A stretch of DNA of 64,000 nt, from NCBI RefSeq assembly GCF_954871325.1, contig NC_088776.1:59358954-59422953 (forward strand), written 5' to 3'. Both the position numbers and the translations under genes were made by a program. The stretch is from Gordionus sp. m RMFG-2023. Lineage: Eukaryota; Nematomorpha; Gordioida; Chordodea; Parachordodidae. The first letter of the stretch is position 1. Each line of letters begins with the position of its first letter. Positions 23,701 to 32,194 of the stretch are shown here, piece after piece. A model generated the notes under the pieces. The model was not told the DNA's origin. It saw nothing but the letters and a program-made list of their open reading frames with translations, and ran no database searches.

Positions 23701-26470
23701 AAATATATTGTATGATCAGTTGTAGTTTATATCCAATTCAATTGCAATTCTAAAGGTATATAAGATGTTTTTATTGTTAAATCACTTTTATATAATAAGT
23801 AATAACATTAATCTATATACATACTAAGTAATAAACAAATATAATATGAAATTTGAAATAAATATTTAAAATAATATTTAACATTAATATATCGAAGATT
23901 TCTTTTTAGAAATACTAAAATAAAATTTTCAATTTATCAGAGGTTAGCCTGCGGCGATGGTAGCTGTCAATATCACCAGCTTCACTAAAAACAGATTCTG
24001 AAGAGATGATCGCACAGTTTTATAAATAGAATGCGCAAAAAAATAACAATATGGCAGAATGTTTATTAATTAATTATTATTATTAGAAAAATAAACATAA
24101 AAATGGATTTGGATTTTATTTATAAAAATAAATGATTTTAGGTATAACTTTTTAAAAAATATTATAACATTTTATTTTTATTAAAAACGCCATTTTATAT
24201 CGAATTGGATGAGAAATTTTCATAACATTGGCCACTAACTTATAATTTAAAATGGGTGAAATATCGGCCCGATCTGATCTGATAAAAAATATCAGTACAT
24301 CCCTAATTTAATGTAAAATAAAATTAGATCAAGGTGTATCTAAAAACTGATATAGATACCTAGAAGATAGTATCTAGATATACAGATACTTTTATAAAAA
24401 GTATCTAGGTACAGATATCACATGATTTAGTGAAATTTAAAAATGTGCTTCTTTATACATTCTAATATTTTTAAAGGCTTGAACCAGATTTTAAAGGTTT
24501 AAACTTAATTATAATTTTTTAGGGAATCAAACTTGAACCTTAAACCATCTTTTTTGTATGATGCTGAATCAAAACAAAAACATTATTTTTTACAGTTCAG
24601 ATATCTTGTGAAAGGTCAAAATTTATGGGGGGGAGGGATATTTACAACATATAAAACTAAAAAATTTAATAGTTATATATTTTTATAGTGTAAAAAAAAC
24701 TATACTCCAAATTAGTTTTGTTAAATGGCTAATTTTGAGCTGATTTTTAAAAATGGCCAACTCAATATTTTATTGGGAAAAATATTATGCATGCCTTAAG
24801 ATTTTGCTCATAGGTGGCCACAAAGGTTTGAACATCTATTAACGAAATCGAGGCTTAGACAATATTTTTCTAGGTTTTTAAAAATCGACCCAAATTGAGC
24901 CTTTTAACAACACTACTCTAAATTATCATCTATACAAATTATAATTAGCACTTTCTTAGCACAGTGAGGTTTAATTTAATTTTACAATCATACTTTTAAA
25001 AAAATATATTAATAAACATATGATAGTTACCTTTGTTTGTCATGAACATTTAGTACATGGCTTCTAAGGGAAGATTTGCAGGTGAAGGATCGTTGGCAAG
25101 TGGGACAGAAAAACATTTTATCATTACTTGATTCAAAGCCAGTGTCCATTTTTAAATCAGACGTTGAGTTAAGTTGCTGGGAGGTGGGAGAGGTTTGAGT
25201 GGCTAGTTTATAGATGGCTTCTTGACCCAGCATGGAGGCAAAATAGTGTTCCGGTCCTATAATATTCCCATCCTGGTTAACAGTGTTAAAATTATTATTG
25301 GGAGTGGTTGATATGGTTATAAAGGAAGCTTCCTGGTTAAGGCGTTTTTTAAGACTTGGGGTCTGCTTGTGTTTGGCAGCTCGTTCAGCATCATCTGTAT
25401 TTGTAGAGGTGGCATAGTGATGCATTCTTATATGCTTGGTCAATTTCATACGGCTACTAAAAGATTGCCCACAGTTTAAGTAGTAACAAATTTTGGTGTT
25501 TGGATTTGGGGGTGATTTATTATTGCCCACAACTGTTAACGAGGAGGGATTGTTGATAGTGTCTATTTTGGGCCTGAGAGAAAGTGGTAAATAAACTAGC
25601 TTTCCCTTTAAAGTGATGTAATTATCATCATTGACTAGGTTATCTAAATTAGCAGTTGTGTCAATTATAGATTTATCCTCAATGGTTACGCAACTTGTTT
25701 CATTTGTTAGCCCTTGAATATACTCTCTGTGCACAACACATATGTGATTAGCAAGACTTTCTTTATCCTCAAAATTTGGTGCCTTGAGATTTGGTAAATT
25801 ATCATTTAATATTTCATCTGGGCATAATGGACAAACAAATGTGTCACTCCCTGACTTATTTAAGGCATTATCATCAGGTGTATTTGAGAGGGGAGTGCAG
25901 GTATTTTGACATGATAATATATGATTTTTTAGCAAGCTCTTAGAAGTAAAAGAAGTTCCACAACTGGAACATGAGAAATATATTTTTATGGGATTTATTT
26001 TGTTGGGTATAATGTTGGATTCATTTTTTGGCAAATCAATACTATCATCTTCATCTGTTGATTCTATAAATTCATTAGAATCAATAATTTCATCGTAATT
26101 ATCTATATTATCATCATCTGATTGTTCGTGTGGATTATTTTTTTTGGAATAATTATATAGATAATCATCAGATATAATATCATTTTTAAATCTAGCCCTA
26201 TCCTGTCTTATTGTGTGATCTTTGTCATTAGAAATGTTTGATTTAGAATGTGAATATGCATTTTGTACTGAGAAATTTTCATTATGTAAATTATTTATAT
26301 CTTTGATTGAATCATTAATATCATATTGCAAATCTTCTTGAACACCATGTATTTGATAATATGAATCAATTTTCTCAAGTTTAACAAAGCAATCTTTTAT
26401 TGATATCTATTAAAATATATAAATTTGAGTAAACATTAATTTTTACAGAAAAAACTAAAATATTTACCAT
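11537..26470 (-). CDS. C2H2 zinc-finger protein 2, eight-exon gene (whole span)
   Basis: Hand-assembled exons, in transcript order: 26470-26468, 26406-25031, 18837-18663, 18030-17766, 15622-14748, 12853-12481, 12300-12002, 11704-11537; total 3534 nt, 1177 residues. All introns are GT-AG and every junction phase closes. Fingers: 147-167 (C-C-H-C), 193-227 (long loop), 308-331, 435-456, 464-486, 494-517, then a lone CxxC at 530-533, an H-x4-H near 755-760, and three near-identical C-terminal fingers at 926-947, 983-1004 and 1099-1120. The N-terminal 140 residues are rich in Asn, Asp and Ser. The block order matches zinc-finger protein 1 on the plus strand, which has extra fingers in the middle but only one C-terminal finger. 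Probably a nuclear DNA-binding protein; no named ortholog recognised. Intron 2 is 6.2 kb and full of transposons. The donors after exons 3, 5 and 7 (GTTTTT, GTTTGG, GTTTTT) are weak, so those ends are less sure than the rest. Confidence 0.85.
12002..12300 (-). CDS. Zinc-finger gene 2, exon 7 (third repeated finger)
   Basis: 299 nt encoding residues 1023-1122. It starts after GTTGCAG and carries the third copy of the RRTRFDL-finger module, ending KTMHRE. The donor GAG|GTTTTT is weak. Reading through instead would end the protein after a short hydrophobic tail at 11957; joining to exon 8 gives HREEWDK, which parallels HPREWSI in exon 6. Confidence 0.82.
12481..12853 (-). CDS. Zinc-finger gene 2, exon 6 (two repeated fingers)
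   Basis: 373 nt encoding residues 899-1022. It holds two copies of a module that reads RRTR-[H/F]-DL, PGH, then a finger with CGKxLAYDRSLKQH. Acceptor ATTACAG|GTTT, donor CATG|GTAATA in phase 1. It is GC-rich compared with its introns. Confidence 0.88.
12919..13155. mobile_element. Short MITE in intron 5 of zinc-finger gene 2
   Basis: Inverted ends CAGGGCTCAGGACCTGAATTC (trimmed: CAGGGCTCAGGACCTG) and CAAGCATGGTTCTGGACTCG flank about 235 bp with GGGTTC and AACCCG reiterations inside (12940-13060). The CAGGG start and subterminal repeats suggest a hAT-type non-autonomous element. No clear target duplication was found. Confidence 0.45.
13455..13645. repeat. Tandem repeat, about 75-bp unit
   Basis: Between two and three diverged copies of a unit containing GTTCGCCATGCAAATTTAT and a (TTA)n tract. 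It lies in intron 5 of zinc-finger gene 2. Confidence 0.6.
13721..13830. repeat. Tandem repeat, 39-bp unit
   Basis: About 2.7 copies of a 39-bp unit beginning CCGATGATATTTTGATTAT. The unit is a multiple of three and stays open in one frame, but stops flank it and it sits inside an intron, so it is not a coding repeat. Confidence 0.75.
14209..14625. repeat. Direct repeat, about 200-bp unit
   Basis: Two full diverged units (from 14209 and 14418) and the start of a third (14606), each opening with GTTTGGNGTCTAATAAAAT-like sequence and holding CATAGCCCTAAGCTAATCG-like sequence. Minisatellite in intron 5. Confidence 0.65.
14748..15622 (-). CDS. Zinc-finger gene 2, exon 5
   Basis: 875 nt encoding the rest of residue 607 to residue 898. 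It is mostly polar and acidic linker, with KVTRFRSKEELLRHMYYSHP at about 740-760, a degenerate finger half with only the two His that corresponds to RFPNMKELVSHLKKFHP in the paralog. The acceptor is CTTTAAG|GTAAC, joined in phase 1 to exon 4; the donor is AACAAG|GTTTGG in phase 0. Confidence 0.8.
15623..17765. other. Intron 4 of zinc-finger gene 2
   Basis: 2.1 kb of AT-rich intron with an 11-base G run at 15692-15702. No recognisable element or coding sequence. Confidence 0.5.
17766..18030 (-). CDS. Zinc-finger gene 2, exon 4
   Basis: 265 nt encoding residues 519-606 and the first base of 607. It opens DPDISRIPKYVCYLC, the counterpart of DPTLLSAPKFMCHLC in the paralog. It has a good acceptor (TTTTCAG|GATC) and a good donor (ATGG|GTAAAT) in phase 1. 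The frame stays open past the donor to 17632, so a retained-intron form could end there. Confidence 0.85.
18400..18590. mobile_element. MITE family 2, complete copy with 8-bp target duplication
   Basis: 191-bp palindromic element with ends CAATGACGTATAATAATGCC and, reversed, CAATTACATATAATAATACT. It is flanked by an exact 8-bp direct repeat AGTAAGCT at 18392-18399 and 18591-18598. Eight-bp duplications and a CAATG start fit the hAT superfamily. Other copies: 42692-43038, 45596-45898, 57636-57678. It sits in intron 3 of zinc-finger gene 2. Confidence 0.85.
18663..18837 (-). CDS. Zinc-finger gene 2, exon 3
   Basis: 175 nt encoding residues 460-518 with fingers 5 and 6 (HPCEICNRTFHKKSHLNRHL and RCEYCGLRFDSPARLHEHL). 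The acceptor is ACATAG|GTCC after a T-rich tract. The phase-2 join to exon 2 restores the inter-finger linker DKQRSHPCEIC, parallel to EEKSYVCHIC in the paralog. The donor AAA|GTTTTT is weak but keeps FYHK-DPD, like FYHR-DPT in the paralog. Confidence 0.85.
18908..19030 (+). mobile_element. MITE family 1, left part
   Basis: Begins TAGTGTTGATAAATGGCT and continues through the family's GCTAACCCAATATTTTAGCC block; the right half is missing. Confidence 0.7.
19206..19495 (+). mobile_element. hAT element left end (GTAACG family), cut by a LINE
   Basis: Starts TAGTGCTAAAGTAACG and carries GTAACG/GTTACC reiterations, then sequence shared with the left 265 bp of the hAT element at 29212, including ATTGAATCAATCAA and GGTATC. 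It continues uninterrupted past the point where the other copy carries an LTR retroelement, then meets the LINE at about 19495. Confidence 0.65.
19496..21155 (-). mobile_element. RTE-like LINE: endonuclease end and reverse transcriptase
   Basis: Minus-strand open segments at 20746-20051 and about 20035-19499 encode a non-LTR reverse transcriptase: NKAPGLDKITAEHLK, NDYRAVALTSTVSKIF, FVDFSRAFDSVNHDALW, KKGVKQGCTLSPFLFN and the catalytic box SYADDIAIV. The two segments differ in frame, with one break near 20040-20060. Upstream (21150-20750) lie the endonuclease tail (IVSTNIKL, then DHRIVVAKI) and linker, with stops. The protein diverges and ends soon after KINFNKT, so the 3' part is missing. The motifs resemble the RTE group; clade assignment is tentative. 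Confidence 0.8.
21160..21590 (+). mobile_element. LINE endonuclease fragment, inverted relative to the adjoining LINE
   Basis: Frame 21256-21585 encodes an APE-type endonuclease middle: TIIINLYAPPRKNDR and IIILGDLNPKIGK, ending just before the part of the domain that the neighbouring minus-strand LINE supplies. The opposite orientation and near-contiguous content fit a 5' inversion created during LINE integration rather than an independent insertion. Confidence 0.65.
21591..22139. other. AT-rich filler in intron 2 of zinc-finger gene 2
   Basis: No recognisable feature; a 67-codon minus-strand frame at 21662-21865 is Lys/Asn-rich and non-specific. Confidence 0.3.
22140..23035 (+). pseudogene. 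piggyBac-type transposase, decayed
   Basis: DDE_Tnp_1_7 family homology runs from an acidic N-terminus (DISEADINESNNEEDIL) through SPYQYFKLSISNNIL, FLGIHLFSSLVKVPSYRQYW and, after a stop at 22595-22597 and a frame change, VCVDEIIISFKGRSPLKQYI, GIKVFALAGSSGIVYDF and LFCDNYF. The two Asp of the VDE and CDNYF blocks correspond to catalytic positions of the family. Stops and shifts make it inactive, and the C-terminal third is absent. No TTAA-flanked ends of its own were found. Confidence 0.85.
23085..23326. mobile_element. piggyBac-type MITE with TTAA target duplication
   Basis: Ends CCCTTTCGTGCCCGG and, reversed, CCCTTTCGCGTCCAG, immediately flanked by TTAA on both sides (23081-23084, 23327-23330). 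Length 242 bp, no coding. A 35-bp unit (TTTGATATAATAAARTAATG) is tandemly doubled at about 23131-23190. TTAA duplication and CCCTTT ends are diagnostic of piggyBac-type elements. Confidence 0.85.
23450..23593 (-). mobile_element. LTR fragment of the 29.5-kb retroelement family
   Basis: Read on the minus strand from 23593, it begins TGTTGTAGCTG and follows the first ~85 bp of the LTR at 29476 closely before diverging. It is an old solo or truncated LTR. Confidence 0.65.
23935..24305 (-). mobile_element. hAT relic: transposase C-terminus and terminal sequence
   Basis: On the minus strand near 24010-23935 the reading CAIISSESVFSEAGDID-SYHRRRLTSDK matches the hAT dimerisation region (pattern SAPSERVFSTAG). 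The outer end, reversed, reads TTAGGGATGTACTGATAT with GATCAGATCGGGCC reiterations, related to the ends at 2290-2640. Confidence 0.55.
24713..24915. mobile_element. MITE family 1, complete copy
   Basis: Palindromic element from TAGTTTTGTTAAATGGCT to AACAACACTA, flanked by CTCCAAAT (24705-24712) and CTCTAAAT (24916-24923), an 8-bp duplication with one mismatch. It lies just beyond exon 2 in intron 2. Confidence 0.8.
25031..26406 (-). CDS. Zinc-finger gene 2, exon 2
   Basis: 1376 nt encoding residues 2-459 and part of 460. It carries an acidic, Asn-rich N-terminal region and the first four fingers. The long-loop finger begins FVCPLC and ends SLANHICVVH, matching YVCPLC...SLRNHVAVAH of the paralog. 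It ends in phase 2 at CAAAG|GTAACT, a strong donor. This exon is markedly more AT-rich than exons 3-8. Confidence 0.9.
26468..26470 (-). CDS. Zinc-finger gene 2, exon 1 (start codon only)
   Basis: The ATG is followed at once by a donor, ATG|GTAAAT, and a 61-nt intron ending TTTTAATAG. Joining gives M-ISIKDCFVKL, which aligns with MLDCYVKL of the paralog. An in-frame TAG lies three codons upstream, so this ATG is the first possible start in this frame. A longer 5' untranslated exon is expected above it. Confidence 0.65.
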
Positions 26471-28439
26471 ATTTTGACACTACTATGCCAGATAAATGAT
26501 AATAAATTCTACATTATTTAGGTCGGCCATATTGGATATTCATTTTACCTAAATAAATTAATATAAAGTAAATACAAATATATTTAATCATTAATAATGC
26601 ATATGCTAAGGGGAAAAATGTTTAGATAAGTTATTTTTTACTTTTTGATAATATTTTTGTATGTATGAAGGCATCAAAAGCTTTCACTTCGAAGCGTATT
26701 ATTTTTTTTAAGAGTTGTTTGCATCGTTTAGTTTGATAATTTTTAAAATTAAAAATAACTAAATGTTATCATATTTATATATTAAATTAATCACAAATTT
26801 GTATTTTAATAATGTTATTTATTAGATATAAATATAATAATATTGTATAGAAATTATATGTATAATTGCATTATAATCAATATATAGATAATATTGATAT
26901 AATGATTATATATGTATGTATAATATAATGCCCGGTGATAATATTTTAATTGCTTAAAATTATTGTAATGTAGAAAGATCTATTATAATATTTTATATCT
27001 TGTCTGGCCTATGAATGATCATGATTACATTGAATGTTGTATGAATTATCCATAGGCGTAGCCAGGATTTTCAAAAGGAAAGGGGGGGGGGGGGGGGGGG
27101 TAAATTAAAAAATTACTGGGGCTTCGCCCCCAGACCCTTAAAATATTGAGCCAGCCGTTTTTAAAAATCGGATCAATATCGAGCCGTTTAACAACACTAG
27201 TATTTTTCATTCCATTTTTATATTAGAACAAAAAAAACCCCATTTCCAAAAAATTAAAAATCTATCAATGTATTTTTATTGTGGGGACAAGTTAATTATA
27301 TCAAAAATTATTGTTATCGTTAGAAAAATAAAAATTGTTTACTAACTTTTATGCTTTGCATAAAAAAAATACATCAAAATTATTGTTCTTGATAGAAAAA
27401 TAAGTTATTTACTATCTCTCGTGTTATACCTAGAAAATGTATATATTTTTTTTAATATAAGAAACATTCCCCTTCCCCCTAAATCTTCCTAATAATTAAA
27501 ATTATATTTTTAATCGGTTTCTTTTTAATTGGTAAAATCTCGAAATATCGGAAAACGGACAAAAATGGTTATACAATATATTTAAGTGTATCGAGAACAT
27601 TCTTAAAAAAAACTCGACTTCATCACGAATATCTTAAACCTGATCTGATATCAGAAAAAGATTATTTTCTTCTGGTTCTATCAAGTTAATCATCTGCACT
27701 CTTTATATGAACGCAAAAACAATACCTATCAGAAAGAAACAAAAGATAGGTATATTTTTTAGCCGGGGGGGGGGGGCTAGGAAAATCATCTTCCTTTAGA
27801 AATATAATACTCTTTTGTGAAAACTATCATTTATTATCCCAAATGGAATATTATGGATATCGAAAATACCTTGTAAAGAATGGAAAGGAAAGAAGTAATA
27901 TCTACATTTGTTTATATGTATATCAAAAAATGTATATTGATTATAATACAACTCTAAACACTATTTCATATCCATAAATTTTTTCCGTACAATACACAAT
28001 AATATATATCTATATTTATACAAATCCTAAAACAAGGATAAAATTATTAATATACATTCTCACGTGATACAAATAAAAAAAGATTGATTATAGTAATACC
28101 ATCTCTTCTTGAAAATATATTGAAAGGCGTCCATATCTGTCAATTACAAATCTACAGATACAACAGTTATATCTGATTATTTTAAAAAGTGCTAAGACAA
28201 CCTATACCAAGGCATATGATAAAACAATACTGATTATGCTAGAGAAGAATGATCTGTTCCAATAAGTATTATATTTAAATATAAATATATAATTTCCAAT
28301 TTTTTAAAGTTGATATTGATGAAAGAAAGATGTAGTAAAATTGGTTCGGGTGCGCTTTATATACTCTTAAAAATATCAAAAAGGCAAATAAGCTAAAATG
28401 GCCCCTATAAGTTTGAAGCGAGAGATTTTAATATAAATT
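26471..28439. other. Upstream region of zinc-finger gene 2
   Basis: AT-rich, with no clear core promoter. It contains a transposon-like end at 27045-27150 (TAGGCGTAGCCAGG, then a 19-base G run at 27082-27100 and GGGGCTTCGCCCCC) and a 12-base G run at 27765-27776. No coding sequence seen. Confidence 0.35.
27140..27199 (+). mobile_element. MITE family 1, right end only
   Basis: AAATATTGAGCCAGCCG to GTTTAACAACACTA matches the right terminus of the family; the left part is missing. Confidence 0.65.
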
Positions 28440-28990
28440 TAACTTTTACAGATTATATAGATTTTACTATTTAAGTATTTAATATTAAATTAATATCATA
28501 TAAAGAAAAATTTATTAATTGTATTAATATAAATTTTAGTAAATACCTTAATCAAATATTTAATATAATTACATAATTAATATTAAAATCAATTAATATA
28601 AATGGTATTAATATAAATTTTAATAAAATTGTAATATTTAACATAATATAATTTTAATATAATATTTAAAGAAATTAATATATTTAATTTTAATTAATTA
28701 TTTAAAGAAAAATTTATAAATTGTATTAATATAAATTTTAGTAATATATAATTGTAATATTTAATATGATTTAATTATAATATAATAATTAATATTATTT
28801 ACATAATTAATATAAAATTATATATTATTAATATAGTATATTTTATATTATATATTTATAATATTATTTACATATTTTATATATTTATAATATTATTTTA
28901 TAATTTATTTATAATATAATATTATAAATATATTTTGAAATATTATACAATATTAAAACATTTATTTATATATATATGATATAACTTAAT
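28440..28990. repeat. Near-pure A/T block with internal duplication
   Basis: Very few G or C in about 550 bp. AAAGAAAAATTTATAAATTG and neighbouring sequence recur at about 28502 and 28703, giving a period near 200 bp. It could be a decayed satellite or simply low-complexity DNA. Confidence 0.55.
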
Positions 28991-29475
28991 TTAATAATAT
29001 AAATATAGAAATATTTGTTTTGTAAGGTAATATTATTTATAAAATATATATTAGCAATCAGCTTGTTAAATTGAGCATACAAATTTTAAGCTTAAGCAAA
29101 AAGTCACGCGACAAATCTTCAAAAAAAAGTATATCATGCGGCATGATACCGTAAATTTCCTTATAATAATTTATTGATCAATAATACTTACTTTATTATA
29201 TATATATATATTAGTGCTGTAAAGTAAAGTCGTTACCCTTTTTGGAGAAAAGGAACGCCATGTGTTACCTTCTTCTAAAAGTAACGAGTAACGCGTTTTT
29301 TTTCAATAACAGTAAAACTATACTTTATAAAAAATATGGTAAAAACATATTTTATTGAAATATAAAATTATTTTTTTAAATTTTATAAATAATTTAAACC
29401 GAGTCTTTTATTTTTAATTTTTGTTGCTAAATTTGAAGTCAGTTGATCTAATTAACATTGAATCAATCAAGGTAT

Positions 29476-29907
29476 TGTTGTAGCTGTTGAAAAAAAGAAG
29501 AAATAAATTTAATATAATACATCAAATGTCAGTTATTTTCTGACAGGGGAATTAAGTTTTCCTTGGGGGAAGGAGAGGAGATAGGGATCACGGGGTGTGT
29601 TTCATTGTTCGGAAAAACCCGTAGTTGGAGATTAAGAGATATTGGATTAGATGTCAGCTGTGGACCTTTGGATGTCAGCTGTGGACCTTTGAGAAATGAA
29701 GAATTGGATAATTATATTATATTTTTCTACATATTTTATGTTAGATTGTGTGGTTTTATTGGAAATAAAGATAATTATGTTAAATATGGATCGTCGTTAA
29801 TGTCAATGGTATTTATTTAATATTATTAGAAAGAATTATTTTGGGTTGTTAAGTTATATAATTGAGAGTAAAGGGCATTTTTATTATATTTAAGGTAACT
29901 TGTAATA
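29476..29907 (+). repeat. 5' LTR of the non-coding retroelement
   Basis: 432 bp, with an internal tandem doubling of GATGTCAGCTGTGGACCTTT. Starts with TG; ends TAATA. Confidence 0.8.
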
Positions 29908-30388
29908 TTGTTACCGTCGACAGGATCGGATCTATCTAGGGATTAATGTGAAATCACAACGCAAGTACTAAAAAAAAACTATAGTGAGATTAAGGATTGG
30001 GTTTAAGGATTTCTATACTTTTATATTTAACTTAAAAAGGTGTAAGATAGAAAGTATGTATGAGTATTAGGCAGAAATATGGAAATAAGATCAAGAATTT
30101 AAGACAGTAATATTTGGTATATTATCTTATGTCTAGATGTATATGGTACATATAATTTTGATCATTATTTGGTATGCCTTAAAACTCATTGAATGGTGTT
30201 ATAGGTATTCCGTCATAGGAAGCTGAAAGAACTCATGAACAGCAGGACAGAAAGGATTGTTAAATATTTAAATATGTGAAATTAATGAAAATATATATGG
30301 ATATAGACTTTTGTAATAAAGTGTGTATTATTTAATTATGCATTTTGGGTTTGTAAAGGGATGAATATGTATGGGATAATTTATTATT

Positions 30389-30495
30389 AATTAAGGTTAA
30401 TATATTGCATAGGTAACATATGATATATTTAACTGAATTATTATTTATAATGTTAATATATTGTATAGGTAACATATGATATATTTAATTATGAA
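30389..30495. repeat. Direct repeat, about 60-bp period
   Basis: GTTAATATATTGCATAGGTA and the following ATATGATATATTTAA recur twice within the interior of the LTR element. Confidence 0.6.
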
Positions 30496-31760
30496 TGAGA
30501 ATTTGAAGGAATTGAAGTATGATGAAGTCAGAATAATATCTATAATGTTAGATGTGGATAGTTATTTTGATTTAGTGTCTGCATTTAGTGTATATATAAA
30601 TTGGATAGGAATTTGTATGATACATTAGATGGTGTATAATATTTTTTTTTTCCAAATTATGAAATCTTTATATTTAATATATATATATTTTTTTTAAATT
30701 AAGGGAAAATATTTTTACAGATAAGGTCAGCCCGTGTTGAGGGGTATGCCTTGAGGTGAAAATATTGTTTAGTTTGCATACTGGGGAAAGTTTTTTTTTT
30801 GTAAATTTATGCTGCATAATACATTTTTTTAAAATCTTTTTAATAATTTTATAACACATCACATTTTACTATTTAATTATGAACATATTTTTAAAGAAAA
30901 GACTCAAATTATTTTATATTGTGAAGGTATATTAAAAATTCTTTACATATATACCATATAGCCCATTATATTATCAATTTTTGTTACTTTGCATTCTACA
31001 TTTTTGTGAATTTGTGCTAATTGTGATGACAGAGTTAGGTAGAAATGGTATATTTTTCTTAGGATACTGAGTAATTCTAGATGGAAAATATTGTATTTTC
31101 TACATATTATATATTTGTTCCTTCATATATAATATTAAATGTATTTATATACGTATGTATTGTAATTTTATTTATAATCTTTGTTCGGCCAAGTTTCGCA
31201 ATTATTTTTAATACCTAAAGATGGATTTTTATATTCATTTTAGGAAATATTTATAAAGATGTAGCTTTGTTTTTTTTCACATGATAGAATGAAAATTACA
31301 TGTGTTGAAATTGCGTTTCACACATAGACAATGTTTTCACATTACATTATTATATGTAAAATCATTATTTCCTAATTACCATGAATCATACCCTAATAAT
31401 GTATATTATAGCTAGTAGTTCCCAAATGTCTTAAAATGAATAAATTATTATGTTTTGCGGATATTACATTGTCCATATTAATGTTCCGTAGATTATAAAT
31501 GCAGATACCCCCATGTACATTCATTATTGATAATGTCTGTTTTGGCGATTTTATATTGAAATGTACTGGAATTATTATATTATAAATCATTATAAGGGAA
31601 GTTGATTCGATAAATTCCCTGAATATCTTCAAGGCGTCCCAATACAATTATAATGGGCGAGTCGATACAATTCAAAGAGGTGATTCGATACAATTCAAAG
31701 GGACGATTCGATACAACACCACCACAAAGAGAGGGACGCTGGGCTTGTGAAGGGTGGGCG

Positions 31761-32194
31761 TGTTGTAGCTGTTGAAAAAAAAGAAGAAATAAATTTAATA
31801 TAATACATCAAATGTCAGTTATTTTCTGACAAGGGAATTAAGTTTTCCTTGGGGGAAGGAGAGGAGATAGGGATCACGGGGTGTGTTTCATTGTTCGGAA
31901 AAACCCGTAGTTGGAGATTAAGAGATATTGGATTAGATGTCAGCTGTGGACCTTTGGATGTCAGCTGTGGACCTTTGAGAAATGAAGAATTGGATAATTA
32001 TATTATGTTATATTTTTCTACATATTTTATGTTAGATTGTGTGGTTTTATTGGAAATAAAGATAATTATGTTAAATATGGATCGTCGTTAATGTCAATGG
32101 TATTTATTTAATATTATTAGAAAGAATTATTTTGGGTTGTTAAGTTATATAATAGTAAAGGGCATTTTTATTATATTTAAGGTAACTTGTAATA
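31761..32194 (+). repeat. 3' LTR of the non-coding retroelement
   Basis: 434 bp, nearly identical to the 5' LTR. The preceding 100 bp holds three tandem copies of GATTCGATACAATTCAAAG (31656-31715). Confidence 0.8.

Larger units (their letters stand above)
29476..32194 (+). mobile_element. Non-coding LTR retroelement (TRIM/LARD-like), structurally whole
   Basis: Two nearly identical direct LTRs, 29476-29907 and 31761-32194, both starting TGTTGTAGCTG and ending AACTTGTAATA, are flanked by an exact 5-bp duplication GGTAT (29471-29475, 32195-32199). A purine-rich tract (GTGAAGGGTGGGCG) precedes the 3' LTR. The 1.85-kb interior shows no gag or pol. High LTR similarity and exact target repeats suggest a fairly young insertion. 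Superfamily cannot be told without coding sequence. The short frames inside the LTRs are not genes. Confidence 0.8.

Noticed and set aside
29563-29820. 85-codon frame, repeated at 31849-32091
   Set aside because: Both copies lie inside the two LTRs of the same retroelement, which explains their identity and open frame; there is no domain.
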